A stretch of DNA of 64,000 nt, from assembly GCF_003052265.1 (NCBI RefSeq), contig NZ_QANS01000001.1, forward strand, positions 62,001 through 126,000, written 5' to 3'. The stretch is from Stenotrophobium rhamnosiphilum (GTDB lineage: Bacteria > Pseudomonadota > Gammaproteobacteria > Nevskiales > Nevskiaceae). Position numbers and translations under genes: made by a program. Of the stretch, positions 56,001 through 63,176 are shown piece after piece (position 1 is the first letter of the stretch; each line of letters opens with the position of its first letter). Below the pieces are notes generated by a model, which saw nothing but the letters and a program-made list of their open reading frames with translations, was not told where the DNA came from and ran no database searches.

Positions 56001-58043
56001 TCAAGCAGCGGCCGCAAGGCCGCTGTGTCGTAACAGGGGCTCGATACTCGGCTTGCGGCCACGGAATTCGATGAACAATTCCATCGCTTCACGCGAGCCG
56101 CCCTTGGCCAGCACGGTGTCGCGGAAACGGGCGCCGGTCTCGGGTGAGAAATCAGTTTCTTCGAACGCTGCAAACGCGTCAGCCGACAACACTTCTGCCC
56201 ACTTGTAGCTGTAGTAACCCGCTGCATAACCGCCAGCGAATACGTGCGAGAAACTATTCGGCATGCGGTTCATTGCAGGCGGCACGATCACGGCGACTTC
56301 CTTGCGTACTTGCGCGAGTGTTTCAAGCGTAGCGACGCCCTTGTCGTAATCGCGGTGCATACGCAGATCGAACAACGCGAATTCAACCTGACGCAGCGTT
56401 GCCAAGCCGTTCAAGAAGCTGCGGCTTTCTTTGAGTTTGGTGATGAAATGATCGGGCAGCGGTGCGTTGGTTTCCCAATGGCGACCCAGCTCTAGCAGCG
56501 TCTCGCGGTCATAGCACCAGTTCTCCATGAACTGGCTCGGCAGTTCTACCGCATCCCACGCAACACCACGAATACCAGAGACAGCCGCTTCATCCACCTG
56601 CGTCAGCAAGTGATGCAGGCCGTGGCCAAATTCGTGGAACAGCGTGACGACTTCATCATGCGTCAGCAGCGCAGGTTTGCCGGGCAGTGGCGGCGTGAAG
56701 TTGCAGACCAGATAAGCGACAGGGCGCTGCAAGCCTTGCGGCGTCTGGCGACGTGACAGGCATTCATCCATCCACGCACCGCCACGTTTATCAGCGCGTG
56801 CGTAAGGATCAAGATAGAAACCGCCGAAGACTTTTCCGTCTTTGTCTTTCAGTGCGTAGGTGGTGACATCTTTGTGCCAGGTCGCGACATCATGCGTCTG
56901 CTCAATCTTGATGCCATACAGACGCTGTACCAGTGTGAACATGCCTTCGATCGTGCGCGCAGCAGGGAAGTACGGGCGCACTTCTTCTTCCGACATGCCG
57001 AGCACGTCTTGCTGATATTTTTCAGCGTAGTAAGGGGAATCCCAAGGTTGGTAATCGTTGAGGCCATCGAGCTTCAACGCATAAGCGCGTAGCTGTTCCA
57101 ATTCTGCTTTCGCACCTTTCTTTGCGCGGCTCGCTAGATCAAGCAGGAAGTGCTCAACCTCGTTCGGCGACTCCGCCATCTTGGTGGCGAGTGAGAGCTC
57201 TGCAAAATTATTAAAGCCGAGCAACTTGGCTTCTTCATCACGCAGCGCGAGGATCTCGCCCATCAGCGGCGTGTTGTCGTGTTGACCTGCAAGCGGGCCC
57301 TGATCGGAGGCGCGCGTGGCGTAGGCTTCGTACAGCTCGCGACGCAGTTCGCGATTCTTGGAATAGGTGATGACGGAGTCGTAGCTGGGGAAATCCAGCG
57401 TCAACAACCAGCCTTCCTGATTCTTCGCCTGTGCTTTGTCGCGCGCAGCCTGCTTGGCGGCGTCGGTCATGCCGTCGAGCAGGGATTCATCAGTGACCAG
57501 CTTGCTCCAAGCCTGCGTACTGTCCATCAAGTTTTCTTCAAACTTGCTCTGCAGCTCAGACAGGCGCAACGCAATTTTCTTGAAGTGCTCTTTCTTGTCG
57601 TCTGGCAATGCGATGCCGGAGAGTTTGAAATCGCGCAGCGCGTCGTTCACCACTTTTTTGCGTGGCGCTGAGAAAGTCTTGAACGCGTCGCTATCGGCCA
57701 GCGCTTTGTAAGCGCGATACAGCGGCTCGGACAGCGACATTTCCAAACCATATTCCGTCAGCTTGGGCAGGCAAGCGTTAAACGCTTTGCGCCAATCCGC
57801 CGTGCTATTCACGCCGAACAGATGTTGCACTGGGCCCCATGCGTGCGAGACGCGGTCGCCCATTTCTTCCAACGGCTCAATAAAGCTTTCCCAAGTTGGC
57901 GCGGCGTTGCGCTCCAGCAGGGTTTTCAGCTCCGCACGATTGCGTGCGAGCACATCGTCCAGCGCGGGCTCGGCCAGCTCGGGTGTGATGCGATCAAAAG
58001 CGGGCAGGGAGTTGGGGGTGTCGATAAGCAGCGGATTGGACAT
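56001..58043 (-). CDS. prlC: Oligopeptidase A
   Basis: Cytoplasmic zinc metallopeptidase of the M3 family that degrades signal peptides and oligopeptides. The 680 residues match. The zinc site is LFHEFGHGLHHLL (HExxH) with the third ligand in an ELPSQFMENWCYDRETL segment. Family ends include MHRDYDKGVATLETLAQVRKEV and ADAFAAFEETDFSPETGARFRDTVLAKGGSREAMELFIEFRGRKP. It is monocistronic. A symmetric element lies upstream of its start. Confidence 0.95.
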   Translation of the reverse strand: MSNPLLIDTPNSLPAFDRITPELAEPALDDVLARNRAELKTLLERNAAPTWESFIEPLEEMGDRVSHAWGPVQHLFGVNSTADWRKAFNACLPKLTEYGLEMSLSEPLYRAYKALADSDAFKTFSAPRKKVVNDALRDFKLSGIALPDDKKEHFKKIALRLSELQSKFEENLMDSTQAWSKLVTDESLLDGMTDAAKQAARDKAQAKNQEGWLLTLDFPSYDSVITYSKNRELRRELYEAYATRASDQGPLAGQHDNTPLMGEILALRDEEAKLLGFNNFAELSLATKMAESPNEVEHFLLDLASRAKKGAKAELEQLRAYALKLDGLNDYQPWDSPYYAEKYQQDVLGMSEEEVRPYFPAARTIEGMFTLVQRLYGIKIEQTHDVATWHKDVTTYALKDKDGKVFGGFYLDPYARADKRGGAWMDECLSRRQTPQGLQRPVAYLVCNFTPPLPGKPALLTHDEVVTLFHEFGHGLHHLLTQVDEAAVSGIRGVAWDAVELPSQFMENWCYDRETLLELGRHWETNAPLPDHFITKLKESRSFLNGLATLRQVEFALFDLRMHRDYDKGVATLETLAQVRKEVAVIVPPAMNRMPNSFSHVFAGGYAAGYYSYKWAEVLSADAFAAFEETDFSPETGARFRDTVLAKGGSREAMELFIEFRGRKPSIEPLLRHSGLAAAA

Positions 58044-58113
58044 AAGTGGGCGTCAGTGGCGTCGTTGGAATCGCGTGAGAATGCTTAGAGATACAAAGAA
58101 GATGCGGTGAGTA

Positions 58114-58133
58114 TTCTAGCTTTCAAGCTAGAA
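58114..58133. promoter_or_regulatory. Perfect inverted repeat upstream of prlC
   Basis: TTCTAGCTT-TC-AAGCTAGAA has 9-base arms with a 2-base centre. It lies about 70 bases before the prlC start and 135 bases before the divergent symporter gene. The size fits a dimeric repressor site, but the regulator is unknown. Confidence 0.35.
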
Positions 58134-58268
58134 GAAGATGTTTAAATAGCGGTCACTAAGAAATCATTATTAAGCAAATAAAAACAATGGCACTTGCTTG
58201 ATGATCGCCGAAAATAATCTCGCATGAGAAAATCAGCGCCTAAAAAATAAGAGCTTAACGCCTTAACG

Positions 58269-59651
58269 ATGAACCTGATTCTGGTCTGCATCCTGATCTA
58301 CATCCTCGCCAACCTCGCGTTGGCGATGGCGCTTGCACGCAAGCCGAAAACAGAATCGGACTATCTGCTCGCTGGCCGCAGCCTCGGCCCGTGGCTGGCG
58401 ACCTTCAGTGTGTTCGCGACTTGGTTTGGCGCTGAGACCTGCATCGGCGCGAGTGGCGAGGCTTACAAGCATGGCCTCTCGGGTGTCATCACAGATCCAT
58501 TTGGTTACGCGCTCGGCATTGTGCTGCTCGGTGTGTTCTTCGCCGCCACGCTGTGGAAGCGCGGCCTTGTCACGATGGCAGATTTATTCCGCAAGCGTTA
58601 CGGCATCGGTGTTGAGCGACTCGCGGCGATTGTGATGATCCCAACGTCGCTGCTGTGGGCCGCCGCGCAGATTCGCGCTTTTGGTCAGGTGTTGGCGTCC
58701 ACTTCTGAGCTCGGCATTTTTGCCGCGATCACTCTCGCCGCTGGCGTCGTCATCATGTACACCGCGATCGGCGGCATGTGGGCAGATGCGATCACTGATT
58801 TGCTGCAAGGCATCGTGCTGATCATCGGTGTCTTTGCGCTTGCCGTGGTGTTGGCGATGAAGGGTGGCTTTGCTGATCTCGCGAGTTTGCCCGCAGAGCG
58901 TTTGAGCATTCAGGGTGATCGAAGTTGGTTGCAGACCATTGAGATATTCAGTGTGCCGGTGCTGTCATCGATTGCAGCGCAGGAGTTGATCTCGCGCGTG
59001 CTTGCCATGCGCAGCCCACAACTCGCACGCAGCGCCACGATCACAGCGGGTTTGGTATATCTGATGGTGGGCCTCGTGCCGGTCGCCTTGGGCTTGGTGG
59101 CGGTGCAGCACCTCGGTACAGGCGTTGATCCAGAGCAAGTGCTATCGCGCTTTGCGAAAGAGAATCTGAGTTTGCCGTTCTACATTCTGTTTCTCGGCGC
59201 GCTGGTCTCAGCAATTCTCTCCACGCTCTCTGGCGCTTTGCTCGTCGCAGGTTCACTCGCCGCGCACAACGTGATCATGCCGCTCAAGCCCAATCTCACG
59301 GAGGCGACCAAGCTGCGCCTCAATCGCAGCGCGGTGGTTTTCTTCGGCGTGCTCTCGTATCTGATCGCACTGAGCAGCGAGAGCGTTTACAGCCTCGTGC
59401 AAGAAAGCGCCGCGTTTGGCTCGTCCGGCATTCTGGTCGCGATGATCTTCGCGCTGTGGGGCGAACGCCTCGGTGGCGCCGCCAGTGCCTACGGCGCGTT
59501 GATCGCCAGCCTCACGGTCTATGTGATCGGCAACTACTTCTATGAGTTTGAATATCCCTATCTCACCTCGTTGGCTGCTGCGCTGTTGGCATATGTGTTG
59601 CTGATTCCATTTAAACGAAATCACACAGTAGGGCGGGTTAGCGCAGCGTAA
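58269..59651 (+). CDS. Sodium:solute symporter family protein
   Basis: A 460-residue SSS-family transporter with about 12-13 hydrophobic segments. Family features are ESDYLLAGRSLGPWLATFSVFATWFGAETCIGASGEAYKHGLSG and GVVIMYTAIGGMWADAITDLLQGIVLIIG. The substrate cannot be read from sequence. The gene is divergent from prlC. Its last seven codons and stop (after NHT: VGRVSAA, stop) lie inside a REP-like palindrome, so the C-terminal tail was set by that element's insertion. Confidence 0.9.
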   Translation: MNLILVCILIYILANLALAMALARKPKTESDYLLAGRSLGPWLATFSVFATWFGAETCIGASGEAYKHGLSGVITDPFGYALGIVLLGVFFAATLWKRGLVTMADLFRKRYGIGVERLAAIVMIPTSLLWAAAQIRAFGQVLASTSELGIFAAITLAAGVVIMYTAIGGMWADAITDLLQGIVLIIGVFALAVVLAMKGGFADLASLPAERLSIQGDRSWLQTIEIFSVPVLSSIAAQELISRVLAMRSPQLARSATITAGLVYLMVGLVPVALGLVAVQHLGTGVDPEQVLSRFAKENLSLPFYILFLGALVSAILSTLSGALLVAGSLAAHNVIMPLKPNLTEATKLRLNRSAVVFFGVLSYLIALSSESVYSLVQESAAFGSSGILVAMIFALWGERLGGAASAYGALIASLTVYVIGNYFYEFEYPYLTSLAAALLAYVLLIPFKRNHTVGRVSAA

Positions 59652-59697
59652 CCCACCTTGTGCGATTGGCGGGTTACGCTGCGCTAACCCGCCCTAC
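59628..59697. repeat. GTAG-footed intergenic palindrome 6, overlapping the symporter 3' end
   Basis: GTAGGGCGGGTTAGCGCAGC and its mirror, ending AACCCGCCCTAC, flank TTGTGCGATT. The left arm codes for the last seven residues and stop of the symporter gene. It is a variant subtype with AGCGCAGCGTAACCC arms. Confidence 0.85.
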
Positions 59698-59817
59698 TGT
59701 GGTTAAGCAGTTAAACTGGTGCCAGCAGGCGAGGAACCTTGCCCCGCCGACACTGTCTGCTCTAACGCTGAAAACAATAACGGGCCGCTGTTGATGCCCA
59801 GGAAGGACTCCTAAAGT

Positions 59818-61548
59818 ATGTCGCACGAAACACAGCTGATCTCCACGCTCGCAGTAGCCCTGGCATTGGCGCTATTCGGTGGAGTGTTAGCTGTGAGGCT
59901 GAAAATGCCGCCGCTGATTGGCTATCTCGTCGCGGGCATCGTGGTCGGTCCGTTCACTCCGGGCTTCGTGGCAGACAAGGGACTCGCTGCGCAGTTGTCC
60001 GAAATCGGTGTGATCCTGCTGATGTTCGGCGTTGGCATGCATTTTTCGATCCGCGACCTCATCGAGGTGCGTCGTATCGCCATTCCCGGTGCCATCGTGC
60101 AAATTCTCGTCGCCACCGCCATCGGTGTCGGCATCGCGGACTACTGGGGCTGGTCATTCGCCGCCGGTCTCTGCTTTGGTTTGTCGCTCTCCGTTGCCAG
60201 TACCGTGGTGCTGCTGCGCGCACTAGAACAAATCGGCAAGCTCGATTCTCTCAACGGCCGCATCGCGATCGGTTGGTTGGTGGTTGAAGATCTCGCGATG
60301 GTTATCGCCTTGGTGTTGCTGCCGGTTGCCGTCGAGTTCATGGGCACGCCCGGTGTCGCATCGACGGGCACCACGATGGCGGACCTCGTCGCACCGCTTC
60401 AGCATCTAGCCATCGTCATCGGAAAAATCGGACTGTTCTTCGTGCTGATGTACGTGGTTGGTCTGCGCGTCTTTCCGTGGATCTTTGCGCAGATCGCACA
60501 TACCGGATTCCGCGAACTTCTCACACTATTCGTGATCGGCTCATCGCTGGGCATTGCTTACGGATCGGCAGAATTGTTTGGTGTGTCGTTTGCACTGGGT
60601 GCCTTCTTCGCAGGCGTCGTTATCAACGAATCAAAGCTGAGCAGCCGCGTTGCAGCCGAGTCGGTTCCGCTGCAAAACATTTTCACCGTACTGTTCTTCG
60701 TTTCAGTCGGCATGTTGTTTGATCCATCGATTCTTGTGAATCAGCCGCTGCAAGTGTTGGCGGTGCTCGGCGTCATCGTCGTCGGCAAATCCGCTGCAGC
60801 CGTGATGATCGTGCTGTTGTTTGGTTATCCACTCAAAACTGCGTTGATGGTTGCTGTGAGCTTGGCGCAGATCGGCGAGTTCTCATTCATCCTTGCTGCA
60901 CTTGGTGTGCAGTTGAAGATTCTGACGCCAGAAGCACAGAGCCTGATTCTCTCCGGCGCGCTGCTATCTATTGCGCTGAACCCAGTGCTGTTCAAACTGA
61001 TTCCGCCTATCGAACGTCTTGTCGCAAGGCATAAAAGTTTGGCGTGGCTCGGGCGCTTGGGTCAGGCACGAATCACTTTGTCAGATACAGAACAAGTCAT
61101 TCCTGAACTGCACGATCACGTCGTGTTGGTAGGCTATGGCCGAGTCGGCCGAGCACTCACCAAAATTCTCCGACAGCAAGATGTTCCCTTGATCGTCATC
61201 GACAACAATCGCGAGCATGTGGCACGTCTACGCAAGAAAAGAATTACCGCGATCAGCGGCGATGCCGCAGTAGGCGACTTCCTCACTCAAGCGCGACTCC
61301 CACAAGCCAAGTTGTTGGTGCTTGCCGTGTCAGACGGCTTCCACGCCCGCCGAATCCTCGAAGCCGCACGCAAAATTTACCCCAACGTAGACACTGTTGT
61401 CCGCACGCACAGCGAAGAAGAACAAGCGTTCTTGGAGCGTGATGGTGTGGGGATTGCACTGATGGCAGAACAAGTCATGGCCGGCGAAATGGCCAAACGC
61501 GTGTTGGGGATTTACCGACTGTCTGGATTGCTCAGCGAAGCGCGCTAA
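59818..61548 (+). CDS. ybaL: YbaL-type monovalent cation:proton antiporter (CPA2, Kef-like)
   Basis: A 576-residue antiporter: an N-terminal transport domain with about 12 segments (PPLIGYLVAGIVVGPFTPGF, SEIGVILLMFGVGMHFS, GLSLSVASTVVLLRALE) and a C-terminal TrkA-N/RCK domain. The RCK nucleotide-binding site is VVLVGYGRVGRALTKIL, followed by DNNREHVARLRKK. It fits YbaL (RosB-like) rather than KefB/C by length and the AEQVMAGEMAKRVLGIY end. The start has AAGGAC upstream. Confidence 0.9.
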   Translation: MSHETQLISTLAVALALALFGGVLAVRLKMPPLIGYLVAGIVVGPFTPGFVADKGLAAQLSEIGVILLMFGVGMHFSIRDLIEVRRIAIPGAIVQILVATAIGVGIADYWGWSFAAGLCFGLSLSVASTVVLLRALEQIGKLDSLNGRIAIGWLVVEDLAMVIALVLLPVAVEFMGTPGVASTGTTMADLVAPLQHLAIVIGKIGLFFVLMYVVGLRVFPWIFAQIAHTGFRELLTLFVIGSSLGIAYGSAELFGVSFALGAFFAGVVINESKLSSRVAAESVPLQNIFTVLFFVSVGMLFDPSILVNQPLQVLAVLGVIVVGKSAAAVMIVLLFGYPLKTALMVAVSLAQIGEFSFILAALGVQLKILTPEAQSLILSGALLSIALNPVLFKLIPPIERLVARHKSLAWLGRLGQARITLSDTEQVIPELHDHVVLVGYGRVGRALTKILRQQDVPLIVIDNNREHVARLRKKRITAISGDAAVGDFLTQARLPQAKLLVLAVSDGFHARRILEAARKIYPNVDTVVRTHSEEEQAFLERDGVGIALMAEQVMAGEMAKRVLGIYRLSGLLSEAR

Positions 61549-61559
61549 GCGCCGTGAAC

Positions 61560-61626
61560 GTAGGGCGGGAGTATCCCGCCAATCGCGCGAGCTAAATTCG
61601 CGGAAGGCGGGATACTCCCGCCCTAC
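61560..61626. repeat. GTAG-footed intergenic palindrome 7 (REP-like)
   Basis: GTAGGGCGGGAGTATCCCGC and its mirror, ending ACTCCCGCCCTAC, flank about 27 bases. It lies between ybaL and the convergent small gene at 61632, and marks the left end of the cassette-like block. Confidence 0.82.
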
Positions 61627-61631
61627 GCAGA

Positions 61632-61814
61632 CTACTTCCCGTCCTGCTTTCGTCGTTGCATCGCCGCACCCACAACGATGCCAATGACTATGCCCATCGC
61701 AACATGATTGAACGCTGCGCCAAACGCAGCGCCCAAGGCAATTCCAAGACCTACGCTGATACCGATGCGACTGCGTCCAGAGCTCGTGGATTGTTGGTCA
61801 TTTTTATGGTTCAT
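61632..61814 (-). CDS. Small glycine-zipper membrane protein (possible cassette gene)
   Basis: A 60-residue protein: polar N-terminus (MNHKNDQQSTSSGRSR), one long hydrophobic segment with small-residue spacing (IGISVGLGIALGAAFGAAFN and HVAMGIVIGIVVGAAM) and a basic end (QRRKQDGK). The Gly/Ala spacing suggests helix packing in the membrane. It starts about 50 bases after an attC-like site and has the same direction as the other cassette-like genes. It has no attC of its own; a REP-like element follows at once. The function is unknown. Confidence 0.65.
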   Translation of the reverse strand: MNHKNDQQSTSSGRSRIGISVGLGIALGAAFGAAFNHVAMGIVIGIVVGAAMQRRKQDGK

Positions 61815-61864
61815 TTTATTTTAGTTGTTGTGGTCGCGAGCGTAATTTTTGCGGATGACTGCAA

Positions 61865-61934
61865 GCATCTAACGTTTGAGTTAACCGGGCTTCGTGGCCT
61901 GCCGTTGGCGCTCCGGTTGAACGAGGTGTTAGGC
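61865..61934 (-). other. attC-like recombination site 1 (integron cassette end)
   Basis: Read on the minus strand: a GCCTAAC-type box at the left end, imperfectly paired arms around a GGCAGGCCACGAAGCC centre, then TTAACTCAAACGTTAGATGC at the right end. That last part is very close to the end of the well-known aadA-type attC. The left box overlaps the stop codon of the ASCH gene (TAA in GGCCTAACACC), as is normal for cassettes. Confidence 0.75.
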
Positions 61935-62411
61935 CGCATTTAGCCGAGGTTGATAGACGACTTTGAATTGCTCGCAAGCGAGCAACATGTCTTCGCCGAA
62001 GATCCGACCGGCTTGGACACATTCCCGCTCAAAGTATTGCTTGTGCGCTTCGCGCCAAAAGGCAAGTGATCCATCGCCTTCTCCCTCCACTGCGGCAAAC
62101 TCCGCCGTGACTTCGTTGTAAGGCACGACCTCGACCACTTGCGTTTCGATAATGCACAGCGGCTTGCCAGACCAGTCTGTGACGATGCTGAGATCGCCCG
62201 CCCTTGGGACATGTATTCCTTGGTCCTCGTACGATGCTAACGATCCCGCTGTAGCTCGCTTGATGCCGCGTAGCACCAGATTGCCCAGATCGTCGGCGAG
62301 TTGTTTGTTGTCTCCGAAGACGCACACATCGTAGTAGCGGTCCGCGTCGGTTGTCCCAGTGACAAGAAGGAACTCGTTCCAGAATGTTTGAAGATGTGGA
62401 GGGACTGGCAT
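61929..62411 (-). CDS. ASCH domain-containing protein in an integron-type cassette
   Basis: A 160-residue ASCH (PUA-like fold) protein: a QTFWNEFLLVTGTTDADRYYD start, GNLVLRGIKRATAGSLASYE, VPRAGDLSIVTDWSGKPLCIIETQVVEVVPYNEVTAEFAAVEGEGDGSLAFWREAHKQYFE. ASCH proteins are thought to bind RNA or nucleotides; some are cytidine amidohydrolases. The ATG is 13 bases after attC site 2, and its stop lies in the left box of attC site 1. This is the layout of a mobile gene cassette. Confidence 0.85.
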   Translation of the reverse strand: MPVPPHLQTFWNEFLLVTGTTDADRYYDVCVFGDNKQLADDLGNLVLRGIKRATAGSLASYEDQGIHVPRAGDLSIVTDWSGKPLCIIETQVVEVVPYNEVTAEFAAVEGEGDGSLAFWREAHKQYFERECVQAGRIFGEDMLLACEQFKVVYQPRLNAA

Positions 62412-62424
62412 GGAATGCTTTGCG

Positions 62425-62503
62425 GCCTAACGCCTAAGCTCAGGGGCGCCACAAAAAATGCCACGCATTTTTTGTGACGTCCCACTGCAGCGCCTGGTTA
62501 GGC
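62425..62503 (-). other. attC-like recombination site 2 (integron cassette end)
   Basis: A 79-base imperfect palindrome. On the minus strand it starts GCCTAACCAGGCGCTGCAGT and ends CCCCTGAGCTTAGGCGTTAG followed by GC, with a CACAAAAAATGC / GCATTTTTTGTG central hairpin. The outer boxes GCCTAAC and GTTAGGC fit the attC consensus (RYYYAAC and GTTRRRY). It lies 45 bases after the TPR gene. Confidence 0.85.
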
Positions 62504-62548
62504 GACGATCGCCGCCACTCTTAAAGCGCCTACTCATTGGTACGTGGA

Positions 62549-62995
62549 TCACTTTAGCTCGCGCCATTGCTGAAGTATTGACGCAAGATCCTGCCGGACT
62601 TGTCGCGCCGTCCATGCCGACCGAACGCCCCGGCGCCGTCGGCGCAGGTGCGCTTCGCCAAATGCGAATGCTTCCTTACAGAAGCCGCGCTTGTACAGCG
62701 TCACCCAAAACAGCAACTGGTAGGCATCTAGCTGCACACTTCGCGCTCGATGGGCGTGGCATCTACCGCGGAGCGCCACAGGACTGGCAGCAATCAGTCG
62801 CCTAAGAATTGCGTCAGCCTCCACATCCCGGCCAAGCATGTGAAGTGTGTTCGCGACGTTGTATTCGGCGACGAGGCAAGTAGGCGCTAGCTTCAACGCT
62901 CGTCGAAAGAGCGGGAGGGCTGCAACATAACGGTGGGCCTCATGTTGAATATGGCCTTCTTCGATGAGTTCTTTGTGGTTCACTCGAACTGCCAT
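62549..62995 (-). CDS. Tetratricopeptide-like protein in an integron-type cassette
   Basis: A 148-residue helical protein. The N-terminal half has two TPR-like units (HRYVAALPLFRRALKLAPTCLVAEYNVANTLHMLGRDVEADAILRRLIAASP), and the C-terminal half is Arg-rich (AFAFGEAHLRRRRRGVRSAW). The ATG at 62995 directly abuts GAGG, so a GTG 12 bases downstream may be the real start. A GTTAGGC box lies shortly upstream, and an attC site downstream. The function is unknown; TPR units usually bind proteins. Confidence 0.75.
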   Translation of the reverse strand: MAVRVNHKELIEEGHIQHEAHRYVAALPLFRRALKLAPTCLVAEYNVANTLHMLGRDVEADAILRRLIAASPVALRGRCHAHRARSVQLDAYQLLFWVTLYKRGFCKEAFAFGEAHLRRRRRGVRSAWTARQVRQDLASILQQWRELK

Positions 62996-63010
62996 CCTCG
63001 TTCTTTAGTC

Positions 63011-63065
63011 GCCTAACAACAATTAGATGGAACACGGAACGCCGTATAACTCGGCAGTCGTTCCA
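63011..63065 (-). other. Partial or degenerate attC-like site 3
   Basis: On the minus strand the sequence ends CTAATTGTTGTTAGGC (the GTTAGGC box at 63011-63017), 16 bases before the TPR gene. Just before it, TGGAAC...GTTCCA arms can pair imperfectly. No matching GCCTAAC-type left box was found, so this is a damaged attC or the end of an attI-like site. A 27-codon minus-strand frame (MTKMDIFIPHSELHGTTAEL...) ends inside it. Confidence 0.45.
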
Positions 63066-63176
63066 TGTAACTCTGAGTGAGGAATAAAAATATCCATTTT
63101 CGTCATGACTTTATTTCTATGGCGAAAAATTAACATGGAACGGGACCTGACACATATATAGCAAGCTTGCCCGGCA

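Noticed and set aside
62458-62805. 115-codon plus-strand frame across attC site 2 and the TPR gene
   Set aside because: It starts inside the attC palindrome and is antisense to the TPR cassette gene.
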